Source: Comamonadaceae bacterium
Lineage (GTDB): Bacteria; Pseudomonadota; Gammaproteobacteria; Burkholderiales; Burkholderiaceae_C
Reading direction: 5' to 3'
NCBI GenBank assembly: GCA_947375135.1
Contig: CANCER010000010.1
Location: forward strand, 1 to 64,000
Length of the DNA: 64,000 nt
Below the pieces are notes generated by a model. The model was given only the letters and a program-made list of their open reading frames with translations. It ran no database searches and was not told the DNA's origin. Position numbers and translations under genes: made by a program. This document shows positions 25,171 to 34,445 of the stretch, piece by piece; positions within the stretch are counted from its first letter, which is position 1; each line of letters begins with the position of its first letter.

Positions 25171-25817
25171 GGCACAGCCTGCCAATGCGCCATGGCAGAC
25201 AGTTGCACACCGGTGCGGTGCTTGACCAGCACCTGCTCCACCTTGCCGCCGATCAGCTGCGCGTATTCACGCCAGGCCACGGCATGGCCATCCGGAAACT
25301 GCAACTCGCCATCCACGCGGCAAGCCAGATGCAGCCCGCGCAAAAGCCATACGACTTGACCGGCAACGTCCCCGTCCGGCACCGGGATGATCAGGTCCAG
25401 ATCCGAGCTGTTGCGCACACAGGGCAAACCGGACAACAGCTGCCAGCCGTACGAGCCATACACCCGCGCCGGCACCTCCAGCACGGCCAGATGCTGCAGG
25501 AAGTTTTGCAGCGGCGCGACACCTTCAGGCCCCAGCAGCCCAGGGCTCAACAACGGGAAGTTGCCCACCCTTTCAATGTCCGCATCCGCCACCTCCAGCG
25601 CCAGTTTTCGCCGCTCCCACTGCAGGGGTGCGGGCAGGCCCAGGCTGAGGGTGTGGGTGCTCTGCGGCACGCGTTGGCGGCATACCACCAGCGGCAGTTG
25701 TTGCAGGTGCCAGTGCGTCAGGATGTCTTGCGCCTGGTCATCCCAGGCGCGCGCGCGCACCTGTTGCCAGGCCGCGTCGCTCAGCCAGACCAATTGGTTG
25801 CGATGCAGTGCGCGCAT
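25164..25817 (-). CDS. mdcG: Malonate decarboxylase holo-ACP synthase (phosphoribosyl-dephospho-CoA transferase)
   Basis: MdcG attaches the triphosphoribosyl-dephospho-CoA group to a serine of MdcC. The 217-residue product has a nucleotidyltransferase-like motif, SSDLDLIIPVP, preceded by YGSYGWQLLSGLP. The end shows VEQVLVKHRTGVQL. It is placed between mdcE and mdcB, as expected for the accessory genes. The ATG at 25817 is preferred over TTG at 25829. Confidence 0.9.
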   Translation of the reverse strand: MRALHRNQLVWLSDAAWQQVRARAWDDQAQDILTHWHLQQLPLVVCRQRVPQSTHTLSLGLPAPLQWERRKLALEVADADIERVGNFPLLSPGLLGPEGVAPLQNFLQHLAVLEVPARVYGSYGWQLLSGLPCVRNSSDLDLIIPVPDGDVAGQVVWLLRGLHLACRVDGELQFPDGHAVAWREYAQLIGGKVEQVLVKHRTGVQLSAMAHWQAVPC

Positions 25818-25834
25818 GCCAGTGCCCAAGCAGG

Positions 25835-26533
25835 TCAGGCCGCCAGCACGCGCTGCGTCACGGCGTTGGAGAGCTTGCGCCCGCCGCGTGCAGCACCCAG
25901 AGCCGCACGCTGGTCGGTGCTGTCTTCGTCAGCCAGTGCTGCCAGCAAACTGGCCTGCAAATCGCCCCGCCACAGCGACGCAATGCCGCCCATGGCCACA
26001 TAGTTTTCCACGCCCGGTGCGAACACCGGGTTGGACAGCGACAGCGCCGCGAGCACGTCTTCGGCAATCTTGGTGACGCGGCTCATGGCGGGCAGGCGCA
26101 TAACGCGGATTTCGGCTTCGGGCAATGCGTGGCAGGTGTCGGCCATCAGCCCGGAGGTGATGAAGCCGCCGGACAGGGCCTGGTCGTACACCAGGGCAAT
26201 GACGCGGTGGCCGCTGCGCCGCGCCAGGTCCACACAGCAACCCATGTGGGCCATGTAGCGGTTGATGCAGAGCAGTTCGTCGCGGTGGCGCAGGCGCTGG
26301 CCTTGGGTGTCAACCAGCAGCAGGATGGCGCGGCCGGGGTGGTGTTGCACGGTTTCCAGAATGACCTTGGCCTGGGCCAGGGCGGTTTCTACGCCGATGG
26401 GGGCATGGTCGGTGGTGCCGACCACGGCCAGGGTTTGGCCTTGCAGTTGCGCCGTGCCGCTGAGGACATCGCCGTTGCGTTCAATCGTGTGTGCGGCGCC
26501 GAACAGGGCCTGCACCAGTGTTTGCCAGTTCAT
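25835..26533 (-). CDS. mdcE: Malonate decarboxylase gamma subunit
   Basis: MdcE, with MdcD, forms the carboxyltransferase-like part that decarboxylates malonyl-S-ACP. The product is 232 residues, with the crotonase-like region RAILLLVDTQGQRLRHRDELLCINRYMAH and a glycine-rich stretch, ALSGGFITSGLMAD, forming an oxyanion hole. It overlaps mdcD by four bases (ATGA). The open frame upstream lies in mdcD; MNWQTLVQALFG is the natural start. Confidence 0.93.
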   Translation of the reverse strand: MNWQTLVQALFGAAHTIERNGDVLSGTAQLQGQTLAVVGTTDHAPIGVETALAQAKVILETVQHHPGRAILLLVDTQGQRLRHRDELLCINRYMAHMGCCVDLARRSGHRVIALVYDQALSGGFITSGLMADTCHALPEAEIRVMRLPAMSRVTKIAEDVLAALSLSNPVFAPGVENYVAMGGIASLWRGDLQASLLAALADEDSTDQRAALGAARGGRKLSNAVTQRVLAA

Positions 26534-27489
26534 GCGCGCTCCATTGCGTTGTCGTTCAGCAGGGATTGCATCTGCGCTGCTTCCATATCCGTCACCTGCT
26601 CGGGGTGCGCCACACCCAGGCGCTGCCAGATCTCCAGCGCGTCGTGGCAATCGCCAAAGCGTTCGATGCGCTCGGTCAATAGCGCGTGTTCGGCCAGCAG
26701 GCCTTGCAAGGTCAGTGCACGGCTGTCACCGAGGAGCGCGGTGGCGGCGGCGCGGAAGGCGTCCATATCGTCTTCCACCAGCCGGTCGCAGTCACCCATC
26801 AAAAAGCGGTGCTTGCCGCCGGTGGTGCGCCAGACCAGGGCGCGGTCGCGCGAATCAAACTCTTCCACGCCGTGCGAGGACTCGATCACCTCGGGGCCGG
26901 ACATGGACATGCGGGCGGTGTCGCTCATCACGATGTGGTCGGCACAACGGGCAATCAGGCCCATGCCGCCAAAGCAGCCATTGGCGCCGCCGATCAGCAT
27001 CACCACCGGAATGCCGGCGGCGCGCACATCGAGCAGGGCGCGCATGACTTCGGAGACGGCGATCAGGCCGGCATTGGCCTCGTGCAGGCGCACGCCGCCG
27101 GACTCGGCCAACACCAGCACGGCGGCCGGGCGCGTTTGCAGGGCGCGGCGCAGGATGCCGACCAGCTTGGCGCCATGCACCTCGCCCACGCCACCGCCCA
27201 TGAACTCGCCCTCTTGCGCGGCGATCAGCACCGGCCGCGCGTTCAGCGTGCCGCTGCCGATGACCACGCCATCGTCAAAAGAAAAGGGCACGCCCAGGAG
27301 TGCCAGATGCGGGCTGACCACGCGTTCGGCGGGGCCCAGGATCTCGGTGAACGTGCCGGCATCGAGCAGATGCGCCACGCGCTCGCGGGCGCTCAGTTCG
27401 GCAAAGCTCAAATGCCCGCCGGATCGTGCCCGCGCTGGCATCCGCACATCGGGCGTGGCCAGGATGGCGTGAGGGTCACGGTGTGTCAT
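26530..27489 (-). CDS. mdcD: Malonate decarboxylase beta subunit
   Basis: MdcD is a 319-residue acetyl-CoA-carboxylase-beta-like subunit that works with MdcE to decarboxylate the malonyl thioester. Visible motifs include FSFDDGVVIGSGTLNARPV, GGVGEVHGAKLV and the glycine-rich LIGGANGCFGGMGL acyl-binding region. It overlaps both mdcC (27486-27489) and mdcE by four bases. The ATG at 27489 is followed by the usual N-terminal region; the longer frame is antisense or mdcC sequence. Confidence 0.93.
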   Translation of the reverse strand: MTHRDPHAILATPDVRMPARARSGGHLSFAELSARERVAHLLDAGTFTEILGPAERVVSPHLALLGVPFSFDDGVVIGSGTLNARPVLIAAQEGEFMGGGVGEVHGAKLVGILRRALQTRPAAVLVLAESGGVRLHEANAGLIAVSEVMRALLDVRAAGIPVVMLIGGANGCFGGMGLIARCADHIVMSDTARMSMSGPEVIESSHGVEEFDSRDRALVWRTTGGKHRFLMGDCDRLVEDDMDAFRAAATALLGDSRALTLQGLLAEHALLTERIERFGDCHDALEIWQRLGVAHPEQVTDMEAAQMQSLLNDNAMERA

Positions 27490-27809
27490 GGCATGGCTCC
27501 TGACACGCCGGGCAACGAAGCCGCCGCCTGGTCCAGCCGCAGGCTGACCACAGCCGGGGTGGCGCCCATGTCGTTGATGGAAATGGCCACGCCGGCAAGC
27601 TGGTGCTGCGCCTGAAAGTTGTGCGCCACCGCTTCCCAGATGGGGCCGAAGCCGCGTGCCGATGTGGTGATGGAAATCGTGCAACGGGCCGAATCCTGGC
27701 TTGGCTCCATCAGCACTTCCAGGTTGCCCGATCCCACGACGCCCACCAAAATCGCATCAAATTGCTGCGGCACATGCTGGCCCGCGAATGCATAGCTCAA
27801 ATGTTCCAT
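27486..27809 (-). CDS. mdcC: Malonate decarboxylase acyl carrier subunit (delta)
   Basis: MdcC is the 107-residue acyl carrier that holds the prosthetic group carrying acetyl and malonyl. The attachment serine is probably Ser27 in VGVVGSGNLEVL, the conserved site of MdcC/CitD proteins. It starts 14 bases after mdcA and overlaps mdcD by four bases. The frame is open further upstream in mdcA, but MEHLSYAFAG is the natural start. Confidence 0.9.
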   Translation of the reverse strand: MEHLSYAFAGQHVPQQFDAILVGVVGSGNLEVLMEPSQDSARCTISITTSARGFGPIWEAVAHNFQAQHQLAGVAISINDMGATPAVVSLRLDQAAASLPGVSGAMP

Positions 27810-27823
27810 AAGTCTGTAGCGCC

Positions 27824-29500
27824 CTACCAATTGCGAAAACGTTGCGGCGGGTTGTAGAGCCCGCCCGAGGCGCGCACCAGGTCCCGCATATTGCGCGCGG
27901 CCAAGAGGCTGCGCGTGGCCTGGCGCTTGTCGATGCCGAGGTCTTCGGCGCGCCGGATGACGCCGCGGTCGCGCAGGTTTTCCACCATGCGCGCATCGCG
28001 TGCCAGACCCACCGGGGTGTAACCGGCCACGCCGCGGATCGCCTGCTCGCGCTCCTCGTCGGTGCGGCACAAGAGCAGGTTGGCAATGCCTTCTTCGGTC
28101 AGGATATGGGTCACGTCGTCGCCGTAAATCATCACCGGCGGGATTTCCATCTTCGCCTGCTCGGCCAGCTTCCAGGCGTCCAGGGTTTCGACGAACGCGG
28201 GCTGCATGTGCTCGCGGAAGGTCTCCACGATTTGCACGACCAGCTTCTGGCCACGCGGCATGGCGTGCACACCGCCCCGCCCCTGGCGGGCCTGCGCGCC
28301 AGCCTTGAGCCAGGCGGGAGAAGCATGACGGCGTCCGCGCGCATCGGCACCCATATTCGGTGCGCCGCCAAAGCCGGCAATGCGCCCGGCCGTGGCCGTG
28401 GAGCTGTGGCCGTTCAGATCGATCTGCAGCGTGCTGCCGATGAACATGTCACAGGCGTAATGGCCGGCCGCCTGGCACAGCGCGCGGTTGCTGCGCAGGC
28501 TGCCGTCGGCGCCGGTGAAGAACACATCGGGCCGCGCGCTCACATAATTTTCCATACCCAGCTCGGAGCCAAAGGAATGCACCGACTGCACCCAACCAGC
28601 TTCAATCGCGGGGATGAGTGCGGGATGCGGGTTCAGCGCCCAGTGCTGGCAGATCTTGCCCTTCAGACCCAGCGACTCGGCATAGGTCGGCAGCAGCAGC
28701 TCGATGGCTGCGGTGTCAAAGCCGATGCCGTGGTTCAGACGCTGCACGCCGTATTCGGCATACAGGCCCTTGATGGCCATCATCGCCATCAGCACCTGGA
28801 TCTCGGAAATCTGCGCCGGGTCGCGCGTGAACAGCGGCTCGATCACATTGGGCTTGGGGGCCAGGATGACAAAGTTCACCCAGTCGCCGGGGATGTCCAC
28901 GCGCGGCAGGTGGTCCAGCATCTCGTTGACCTGGGCGATCACGATGCCGCCCTTGAAGGCCGTGGCCTCGACGATGGCCGGCGTGTCTTCGGTGTTGGCA
29001 CCGGTGTACAGGTTGCCCTGCGCGTCCGCCGCCTGCGCGCAGACCAGGGAGATGCGCGGCGTCAGGTCGACGAAGTAGCGGGCAAACAGTTCCAGATAGG
29101 TATGGATGGCGCCGATCTGAATGCGCCCGCTAGAGACCATCTTGGCCAGGCGCGCGCTCTGCGGGCCAGAGAAGGAAAAGTCCAGCTTGCTGGCGATGCC
29201 GTTCTCAAACAGGTCCAGGTGCTCGGGCAGGGCCAGCACCGACTGCACCATGTGCAGGTCGTGCACCTGGGCCGGGTCGAGTTGCGTGAGCGCCCGAGCC
29301 AGAAAGTCGGCCTGCTTCTGGTTGTTGCCTTCCAGGCAGACGCGGTCGCCGCATTCCAGCACGGCCGTCAGTAACTTGACGGTGTCGTCCGCTGCCACCT
29401 GCTTGCCGCGCAAGCCATTGCCCAAGGCGTTGGCAGCGCGGGCCAGGCGGCGGGCGCGGCTTTGCGCCTGCTGGTTCCAGATGCGGTCGGGGGCGTTCAT
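27824..29500 (-). CDS. mdcA: Malonate decarboxylase alpha subunit (acetyl-S-ACP:malonate ACP transferase)
   Basis: MdcA exchanges the acetyl group on MdcC for malonate. At 558 residues it has the usual size. Clear motifs are CLEGNNQKQADFLARAL, DLHMVQSVLALPEHLDLFE, GSELGMENYVSARPDVFF and the glycine-rich DLNGHSSTATAGRIAGFGGAPNMG. It begins one base after the TRAP large-subunit stop, so the transporter and the enzyme are translated from one message. Confidence 0.96.
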   Translation of the reverse strand: MNAPDRIWNQQAQSRARRLARAANALGNGLRGKQVAADDTVKLLTAVLECGDRVCLEGNNQKQADFLARALTQLDPAQVHDLHMVQSVLALPEHLDLFENGIASKLDFSFSGPQSARLAKMVSSGRIQIGAIHTYLELFARYFVDLTPRISLVCAQAADAQGNLYTGANTEDTPAIVEATAFKGGIVIAQVNEMLDHLPRVDIPGDWVNFVILAPKPNVIEPLFTRDPAQISEIQVLMAMMAIKGLYAEYGVQRLNHGIGFDTAAIELLLPTYAESLGLKGKICQHWALNPHPALIPAIEAGWVQSVHSFGSELGMENYVSARPDVFFTGADGSLRSNRALCQAAGHYACDMFIGSTLQIDLNGHSSTATAGRIAGFGGAPNMGADARGRRHASPAWLKAGAQARQGRGGVHAMPRGQKLVVQIVETFREHMQPAFVETLDAWKLAEQAKMEIPPVMIYGDDVTHILTEEGIANLLLCRTDEEREQAIRGVAGYTPVGLARDARMVENLRDRGVIRRAEDLGIDKRQATRSLLAARNMRDLVRASGGLYNPPQRFRNW

Positions 29501-29501
29501 C

Positions 29502-30851
29502 TCACTTCACTCCCATCACCATGTTCGGCAATCCCGTGGCAATGCCGGGGAAGGCGCAGAGCAGGAACACGGCCAGGAACATCAGGCCCACAAAAGGCAT
29601 CACGCCCCAGATCACGTCCTTGAGGGGAATGTCCGGCGCGACGTTCTTGATGACGAAGATGTTCAGGCCCACGGGCGGATGGATCAGGCCCATTTCCATC
29701 ACGATGGTCATCACCACGCCGAACCAGATCAGATCGAAACCGGCGGCTTTGAGCGGCGGCAGGATGATGGGCGCGGTCATCAAAATAATCGACACCGGCG
29801 GCAGGAAGAAGCCCAGCACGATGACCATCAACAGCACCACGGCCAACAGCACCCACTTGGACAAGGCCATGCCGACAATCCACTGCGCCGCGCCCTGGCT
29901 GATGTGCAGGTGGCTCATGACATAGCTATAGAGCAGCGACATGCCGATGATCAGCATCAGCATGGTGGACTCCTTGAGCGTGGCACCCAGGATGGGCGCC
30001 AGGTCTTTCGGACGCCACAGGCCGTAAACAACAGCCACCAGACCCAGGGCCAGCAGGCCACCCAGACCGGCGGTCTCGGAAGGCGTGGCCAGGCCGCCGT
30101 ACAGCGCCACCATCACACCCAGCAACAGGATCAGAAAGGGCAGCACGCGCGGCAGCATCTCGACCTTTTGCGCTAGTGTAAAGTGCTCTTTTTCCAGATA
30201 GGCCGACTTGGGTCCGCCGTTTTCGTAAATGACGAGTGCTGCCTTGTATTCCTGGCGCGCCTTCATCACCGCGTACGCGGCAAACAGGCCCACCATCAAA
30301 ATGCCCGGGCCAATGCCGGCCAGGAACAGGCGACCCAGCGACTGCTCTGCCGCCACCGCGTACAGAATCATCACGACCGAGGGCGGCAACAAAATGCCCA
30401 GCGTGCCACCGGCGGCGATGATGCCGGCCGCAAAACCGGGCGAGTAACCACGGCGGCGCATCTCGGGGATGCCGGCGGAGCCGATGGCCGAGCAGGTAGC
30501 CGGGGAGGAGCCGGCCATGGCGGCGAACAGCGCGCACGCAAACACATTGGCGATGCCCAGACCGCCGGGTACCTTGTGCAGCCAGGCGTGGATGGCGGAA
30601 TACAAATCCTTGCCGGCGCGTGAACGGCCAATGGCCGCGCCCTTCAGGATGAACAGCGGAATCGCCAACAGGGTGATGGAGGCCATCTCCTCGTAGACGT
30701 TTTGCGCCACCGTGTCCAGCGAGGATGCGGGCATGAACAGGTACATGAAGGCCGCAGCCACCGTGCCCAGCGCAAAGGCGATGGGCATGCCGGAAAACAT
30801 CACCAGCAGGGTGGCGGCGCCGTAGGAGAGGCCTATGCCGAGTTCGCTCAT
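29502..30851 (-). CDS. TRAP transporter large permease subunit (DctM type)
   Basis: This 449-residue inner-membrane protein has about 12 membrane helices. Typical DctM motifs include LLAIPLFILKGAAIGRS, MAGSSPATCSAIGSAGIPEM and GGTLGILLPPSVVMILYAV. With DctQ and DctP it forms a sodium-driven, binding-protein-dependent carboxylate importer. Its fusion by overlaps to the mdc operon makes malonate the most likely substrate, replacing the MdcF or MadLM carriers found elsewhere. Confidence 0.92.
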   Translation of the reverse strand: MSELGIGLSYGAATLLVMFSGMPIAFALGTVAAAFMYLFMPASSLDTVAQNVYEEMASITLLAIPLFILKGAAIGRSRAGKDLYSAIHAWLHKVPGGLGIANVFACALFAAMAGSSPATCSAIGSAGIPEMRRRGYSPGFAAGIIAAGGTLGILLPPSVVMILYAVAAEQSLGRLFLAGIGPGILMVGLFAAYAVMKARQEYKAALVIYENGGPKSAYLEKEHFTLAQKVEMLPRVLPFLILLLGVMVALYGGLATPSETAGLGGLLALGLVAVVYGLWRPKDLAPILGATLKESTMLMLIIGMSLLYSYVMSHLHISQGAAQWIVGMALSKWVLLAVVLLMVIVLGFFLPPVSIILMTAPIILPPLKAAGFDLIWFGVVMTIVMEMGLIHPPVGLNIFVIKNVAPDIPLKDVIWGVMPFVGLMFLAVFLLCAFPGIATGLPNMVMGVK

Positions 30852-31417
30852 TTCTTTTCTTTCGGAACTTCACCGCCGGTGAGGTGCACCAGGGTTTGCA
30901 AAAACAGTTGCAGGGTCAGGATGGTCATGCCGGCGGCCATCAGGGAATAGGGAATCCACAGGGGCGGCGCAAAGCTGCTCGATGTGGTCTGCCCCTCGCT
31001 CCAGGCCTCATGGAACAGCGCCCACGATTTCCAGCTGAAGAAACAGCAGAACAGCGTGGAGATGATGTCCACCAGAAACAGGCGCGCCCGGTTCAGCAGG
31101 GGCGGCAACAGATTGGCAAAGGCCTCAATGCCCACGTGGCCGCGCAGCGACTGCACATGGGCTGTTGTCATGAAGGTGGCACCCACCAGCAGGAACACAG
31201 CCACTTCATCCTGCCAGTCGGTAGAGGTCTTGAGAAAGTAGCGCGTCACCACCGACCACGTCAACACCGCAGCCGCACATATCAGGGCCACCATGGAGAT
31301 GCGCAGCACCAGCGCATTGAGCACATTCAAGGCGGTGGCCGCAGCGGCAGCTACCGCGTTTTTGGGCCGCAGGGTGCCCGGAGCCAGTGAAGGCTCCAGC
31401 TCGAAACCGTGGCTCAT
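30848..31417 (-). CDS. TRAP transporter small permease subunit (DctQ type)
   Basis: This 189-residue membrane protein has four hydrophobic helices (around residues 36-58, 72-90, 110-130 and 155-178) and the family motif TDWQDEVAVFLLVGATFM. It overlaps both neighbours by four bases. It joins the binding protein cycle to the large permease. Confidence 0.9.
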   Translation of the reverse strand: MSHGFELEPSLAPGTLRPKNAVAAAAATALNVLNALVLRISMVALICAAAVLTWSVVTRYFLKTSTDWQDEVAVFLLVGATFMTTAHVQSLRGHVGIEAFANLLPPLLNRARLFLVDIISTLFCCFFSWKSWALFHEAWSEGQTTSSSFAPPLWIPYSLMAAGMTILTLQLFLQTLVHLTGGEVPKEKK

Positions 31418-32439
31418 AGGGTTTGCTCGGCCAGGGCCAGCAGCTTGGCGCTGCCTTCATTCTTGGCCGCGTAGTCCTTCCACGCGGTCTGGCGGGCGAT
31501 GGCCTGCCACTTCTTGATGGAAGCAGCGGACAAATCGACCACCTTGGCGCCGGCCTTCTCATACACCTTGGCCACATCCACGTCGTCCTTCTTGGCGGCT
31601 TCCATGGCGAACTTTTCCATATCGGCGCCCACGGCCATGATGGCGTCGCGCTGGTCTTTGGGCAGGGCGTCAAAAATCTGCTTGGACATCATCAGCGGCT
31701 CGAACATGAACCAGTAGGCACCGGTGCGCCCGCTGGTGAGCGACTTGGCCACTTCTTCCAGGCGGAAGGAGATGAAGGAGGTGGACGAGGTCATGGCCGC
31801 GTCCATGGCGCCGGTCTGCATGGCGGCATAGATTTCGTTGCTGGGCAGGCTGACCACGGAGGCACCGGCCTCTTTCAAAATCATGTCCACCTCGCGCGAG
31901 CCGCCGCGCACCTTCATGCCCTTGGCATCTTCGGGATCGATGATGGGCTTGCCGCGCGAAGCCACACCACCAGCCTGCCAGATCCAGCTGATCAGCTGTA
32001 TGCCCTTGGCCTGCAGCACGCGGTCCAGCTCGGCGCCCACCGGCTTGGTCTTCCAGCCATAGGCCTGTTCGTAGGACACCACCAGGCCGGGCATCAGGCC
32101 GATATTCACTTCCGGAATCTCGCCGCCAGCGTAGGACAGGGGAATCAGCGCCATGTCCAGCGCGCCCTTGCGCATGGAGGAGAACTGGGCGTTGGTCTTC
32201 ATCAGCGAAGAGCCGGGGTATATCTCGAACTTCAGCGCGCCCTTGGTGCGCTTTTCCACATCGGCGGCGAACTGGCGCACCAGGCGGTCGCGGAAGTCGC
32301 CTTCTTTGAGCGTGCCGCCGGGGAACTGGTGCGAAATCTTCAGCGTGGCGCTTTGGGCGAAGGCGCTGGTGGCCGTAGCTAGGCCGAGCGTGCCCAGGGT
32401 CAGGGCGGAAAGGGTTTGAAGTAGGTGTCTGCGCTGCAT
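31414..32439 (-). CDS. TRAP transporter periplasmic solute-binding protein (DctP type)
   Basis: This 341-residue binding protein has a signal peptide at 1-28 (ending AFA-QS). DctP features include ISHQFPGGTLKEGDFRDRLVRQF, KFEIYPGSSLM and the ligand-contact region GGSREVDMILKEAGASVVSLPSNEIYAAMQTG, with Arg in KVRGG as the usual carboxylate-binding arginine. It is the first gene of the transporter-mdc operon, with a promoter facing away from the gntR gene. GAGGAGACAAACC precedes the ATG. Confidence 0.92.
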   Translation of the reverse strand: MQRRHLLQTLSALTLGTLGLATATSAFAQSATLKISHQFPGGTLKEGDFRDRLVRQFAADVEKRTKGALKFEIYPGSSLMKTNAQFSSMRKGALDMALIPLSYAGGEIPEVNIGLMPGLVVSYEQAYGWKTKPVGAELDRVLQAKGIQLISWIWQAGGVASRGKPIIDPEDAKGMKVRGGSREVDMILKEAGASVVSLPSNEIYAAMQTGAMDAAMTSSTSFISFRLEEVAKSLTSGRTGAYWFMFEPLMMSKQIFDALPKDQRDAIMAVGADMEKFAMEAAKKDDVDVAKVYEKAGAKVVDLSAASIKKWQAIARQTAWKDYAAKNEGSAKLLALAEQTL

Positions 32440-32474
32440 GGTTTGTCTCCTCGGGTTGGATGTCCGTCGTGTTT

Positions 32475-32484
32475 ATGTATACAT
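32475..32484. promoter_or_regulatory. Palindromic candidate operator in the dctP-gntR intergenic region
   Basis: ATGTATACAT is a perfect 10-base palindrome, 35 bases before dctP and 92 before the gntR ATG, in a locally AT-rich stretch. FCD-type GntR regulators of malonate and related genes bind TGTATACA-like palindromes, so it could be the site by which the divergent regulator controls both directions. This is inference from position and motif. Confidence 0.5.
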
Positions 32485-32576
32485 TAATGTATTCATTTGT
32501 ATTTTTTGTTGATACTGGTGAATACCCTGATGCAGAATTAGAATCCATTAATCAAAAGAGGTGGGACAATCAGCGC

Positions 32577-33242
32577 ATGAAAATTTCCGACACACTGCGT
32601 GAAAAAATTGAAGAGCAGATCGCCACCGGCGCTCTGCCGCCGGGCAGTTCGCTGGACGAAGCTACGCTGGTGGAGCAGTACGGCGTGTCGCGCACGCCGG
32701 TGCGCGAGGCACTGATCCAACTGGCTACCGAAGGGTTGATTGAAATCCGCCCACGCCGCGGCGCCGTGGTCACCAGCATTGGCCCCACGCGCCTGAGCGA
32801 GATGTTTGAAGTGATGGCCGAGTTGGAAGCCATGTGCGCCCGGCTGGCGGCGCGGCGCATGACGGATGCCGAGCGCCGTGCACTGCAGACCGCGCACCAG
32901 GCCTGCGAAGACGCACGCTCCAAGGACGACTCCGACGCCTACTTTTACTGCAACGAGCAGTTTCACAGCGCCATTTACGCCGGCAGCCACAACCTCTTTT
33001 TGATCGAGCAGGCCAGCCAGCTACAGCGCCGCCTGCGCCCCTACCGGCGCCTGCAGCTGCGCGTGCGCAACCGCATGGTTACGTCCTTCCAGGAGCACCA
33101 AACCGTGGTGCAGGCCATAGCGGATGGCGACACCGAGGGCGCCGCCCAGGCCCTGCGCAGCCACGTGGTGGTGCAAGGCGAACGCTTTGCCGATTTACTG
33201 GCTTCGCTGCACGCGCTGACACCGCAGGCTGAGGCGGCCTGA
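32577..33242 (+). CDS. GntR-family transcriptional regulator with FCD domain
   Basis: This 221-residue regulator has a winged helix at about residues 5-72 (ATLVEQYGVSRTPVREALIQLATEGLIEIRPRRGAVV). The FCD effector domain at about 80-210 has the metal/ligand residues spread in EQFHSAIY and QEHQTVVQAI. It diverges from the TRAP-mdc operon, which it most likely controls in response to malonate or malonyl-CoA. An AAGAGGTGGG stretch lies ahead of the ATG at 32577. The frame is open back to 32460 but with unsuitable sequence. Confidence 0.9.
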   Translation: MKISDTLREKIEEQIATGALPPGSSLDEATLVEQYGVSRTPVREALIQLATEGLIEIRPRRGAVVTSIGPTRLSEMFEVMAELEAMCARLAARRMTDAERRALQTAHQACEDARSKDDSDAYFYCNEQFHSAIYAGSHNLFLIEQASQLQRRLRPYRRLQLRVRNRMVTSFQEHQTVVQAIADGDTEGAAQALRSHVVVQGERFADLLASLHALTPQAEAA

Positions 33243-33419
33243 GGCTATCAAAACGTGGCGCAGGGCCAGCATCCTGCCAATCCACTGTGTGGGGGTGATG
33301 CTGAGCGGACCGGGCGGGCAGGCCACGTCCGCTCGGGACGTCGCAGCCGCCGCATAAAAGTCACGGTCCTGGAACGGTCTGCACGGCAAAGGCCGTGGAC
33401 TGGCACAAACACAAAGCCC

Positions 33420-34244
33420 TCATTTCGCCAACTTGTCGTTGACCCAGTGAAGCAGGTCTCCCCACATTTCGCGCACCTCACCCGGATGGGGCAAACGCGT
33501 GGCACTGGCCAGTTCGACCGTTACTACCGGTATGTGCCGCTGCATGCCACCGTAATTGCCGAGCGAACCAGGGAAGACTCCGATCTGATCAAGGAAGAGT
33601 CGCCCGAGTCGGACGGGTGGTGAAGAGTTACCGTCAAAATCCACCACCGCGTAGGGAGCGTGCACACTCACTATGAGATTGGGCTTGAAGCTGGCCATCT
33701 GCGACAGCACGAACCGGGTCTCCGGCTCGGACGCAGAGGTCGGCCCCGGCCAGCGTCGCGGGTCTTTCCTGGTGCGCTGTTCCCAATGAATTTTGGAATC
33801 ACGCGCCCAGTTCAGGGTCGGGAAATTGCGGTTCAAATCGACCCCCCTGGCATTGGTCCGGCGTGGCGGCTTGGCAAATAATCCATCGGGGTTAACCACT
33901 GGAATAAATCGCCAGTAAATGCGCAGCGGAGTCCCCGCCAAAGGGGTGCGCGCCATGGAAAGCCATTCGTGGACAAGCCCTCCAGAGGTCATCTCGTCAC
34001 CATGAATCCCTCCTATGACCAACACGTGCAGATCCGGCTTCTCCACCGGTACATCCACACCAAAAATCGTGCGCCCAAGCACGGTTTTAGCGTGCATGTC
34101 CCGCCAGGAGGCCGCATCGCACTCTGCTGCGGTCAAGCCGGGGATTCTTGCAGAATACTCTTGACAGACGCTTGCTGCCTGCGCAGTAAACGGGATGAAA
34201 AATAGAGCCAGAATGGCTTTATATATAGAGGACACGGTCGGCAT
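33420..34244 (-). CDS. Exported M14-family zinc carboxypeptidase / murein peptide amidase-like protein
   Basis: This 274-residue metallopeptidase has a signal peptide at 1-23 (ending AQA-A). Zinc ligands are His81 and Glu84 (GGIHGDE) and His195 (SVHAPYA). The catalytic Glu244 lies in VTVELAS. DLNRNFP (136-142) is the arginine region common to M14 enzymes. The closest recognisable relatives act on peptidoglycan peptides (MpaA type), but here it is secreted. Base composition seems lower in GC than neighbours. The ATG at 34244 begins the signal peptide; a longer frame from 34319 adds a second hydrophobic stretch. Confidence 0.82.
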   Translation of the reverse strand: MPTVSSIYKAILALFFIPFTAQAASVCQEYSARIPGLTAAECDAASWRDMHAKTVLGRTIFGVDVPVEKPDLHVLVIGGIHGDEMTSGGLVHEWLSMARTPLAGTPLRIYWRFIPVVNPDGLFAKPPRRTNARGVDLNRNFPTLNWARDSKIHWEQRTRKDPRRWPGPTSASEPETRFVLSQMASFKPNLIVSVHAPYAVVDFDGNSSPPVRLGRLFLDQIGVFPGSLGNYGGMQRHIPVVTVELASATRLPHPGEVREMWGDLLHWVNDKLAK

Positions 34245-34445
34245 TTGGTTCACGGAAGCTGAAGTAGCCGTTGTTAGGGAGACAGCGAGTATCACCCCAA
34301 TCAGGTTCGCGTGGCGCACTTCAAACCATGCAAGGCGCTGCGATCTGCGCTACCGAAGAATAGATTTACCCAACGCTATCCTGTGCATTCATCGGCTACG
34401 GTTGAGCCAAGGCGCCTGACCCCATGCCAGTGGACGCGGCCCCCG

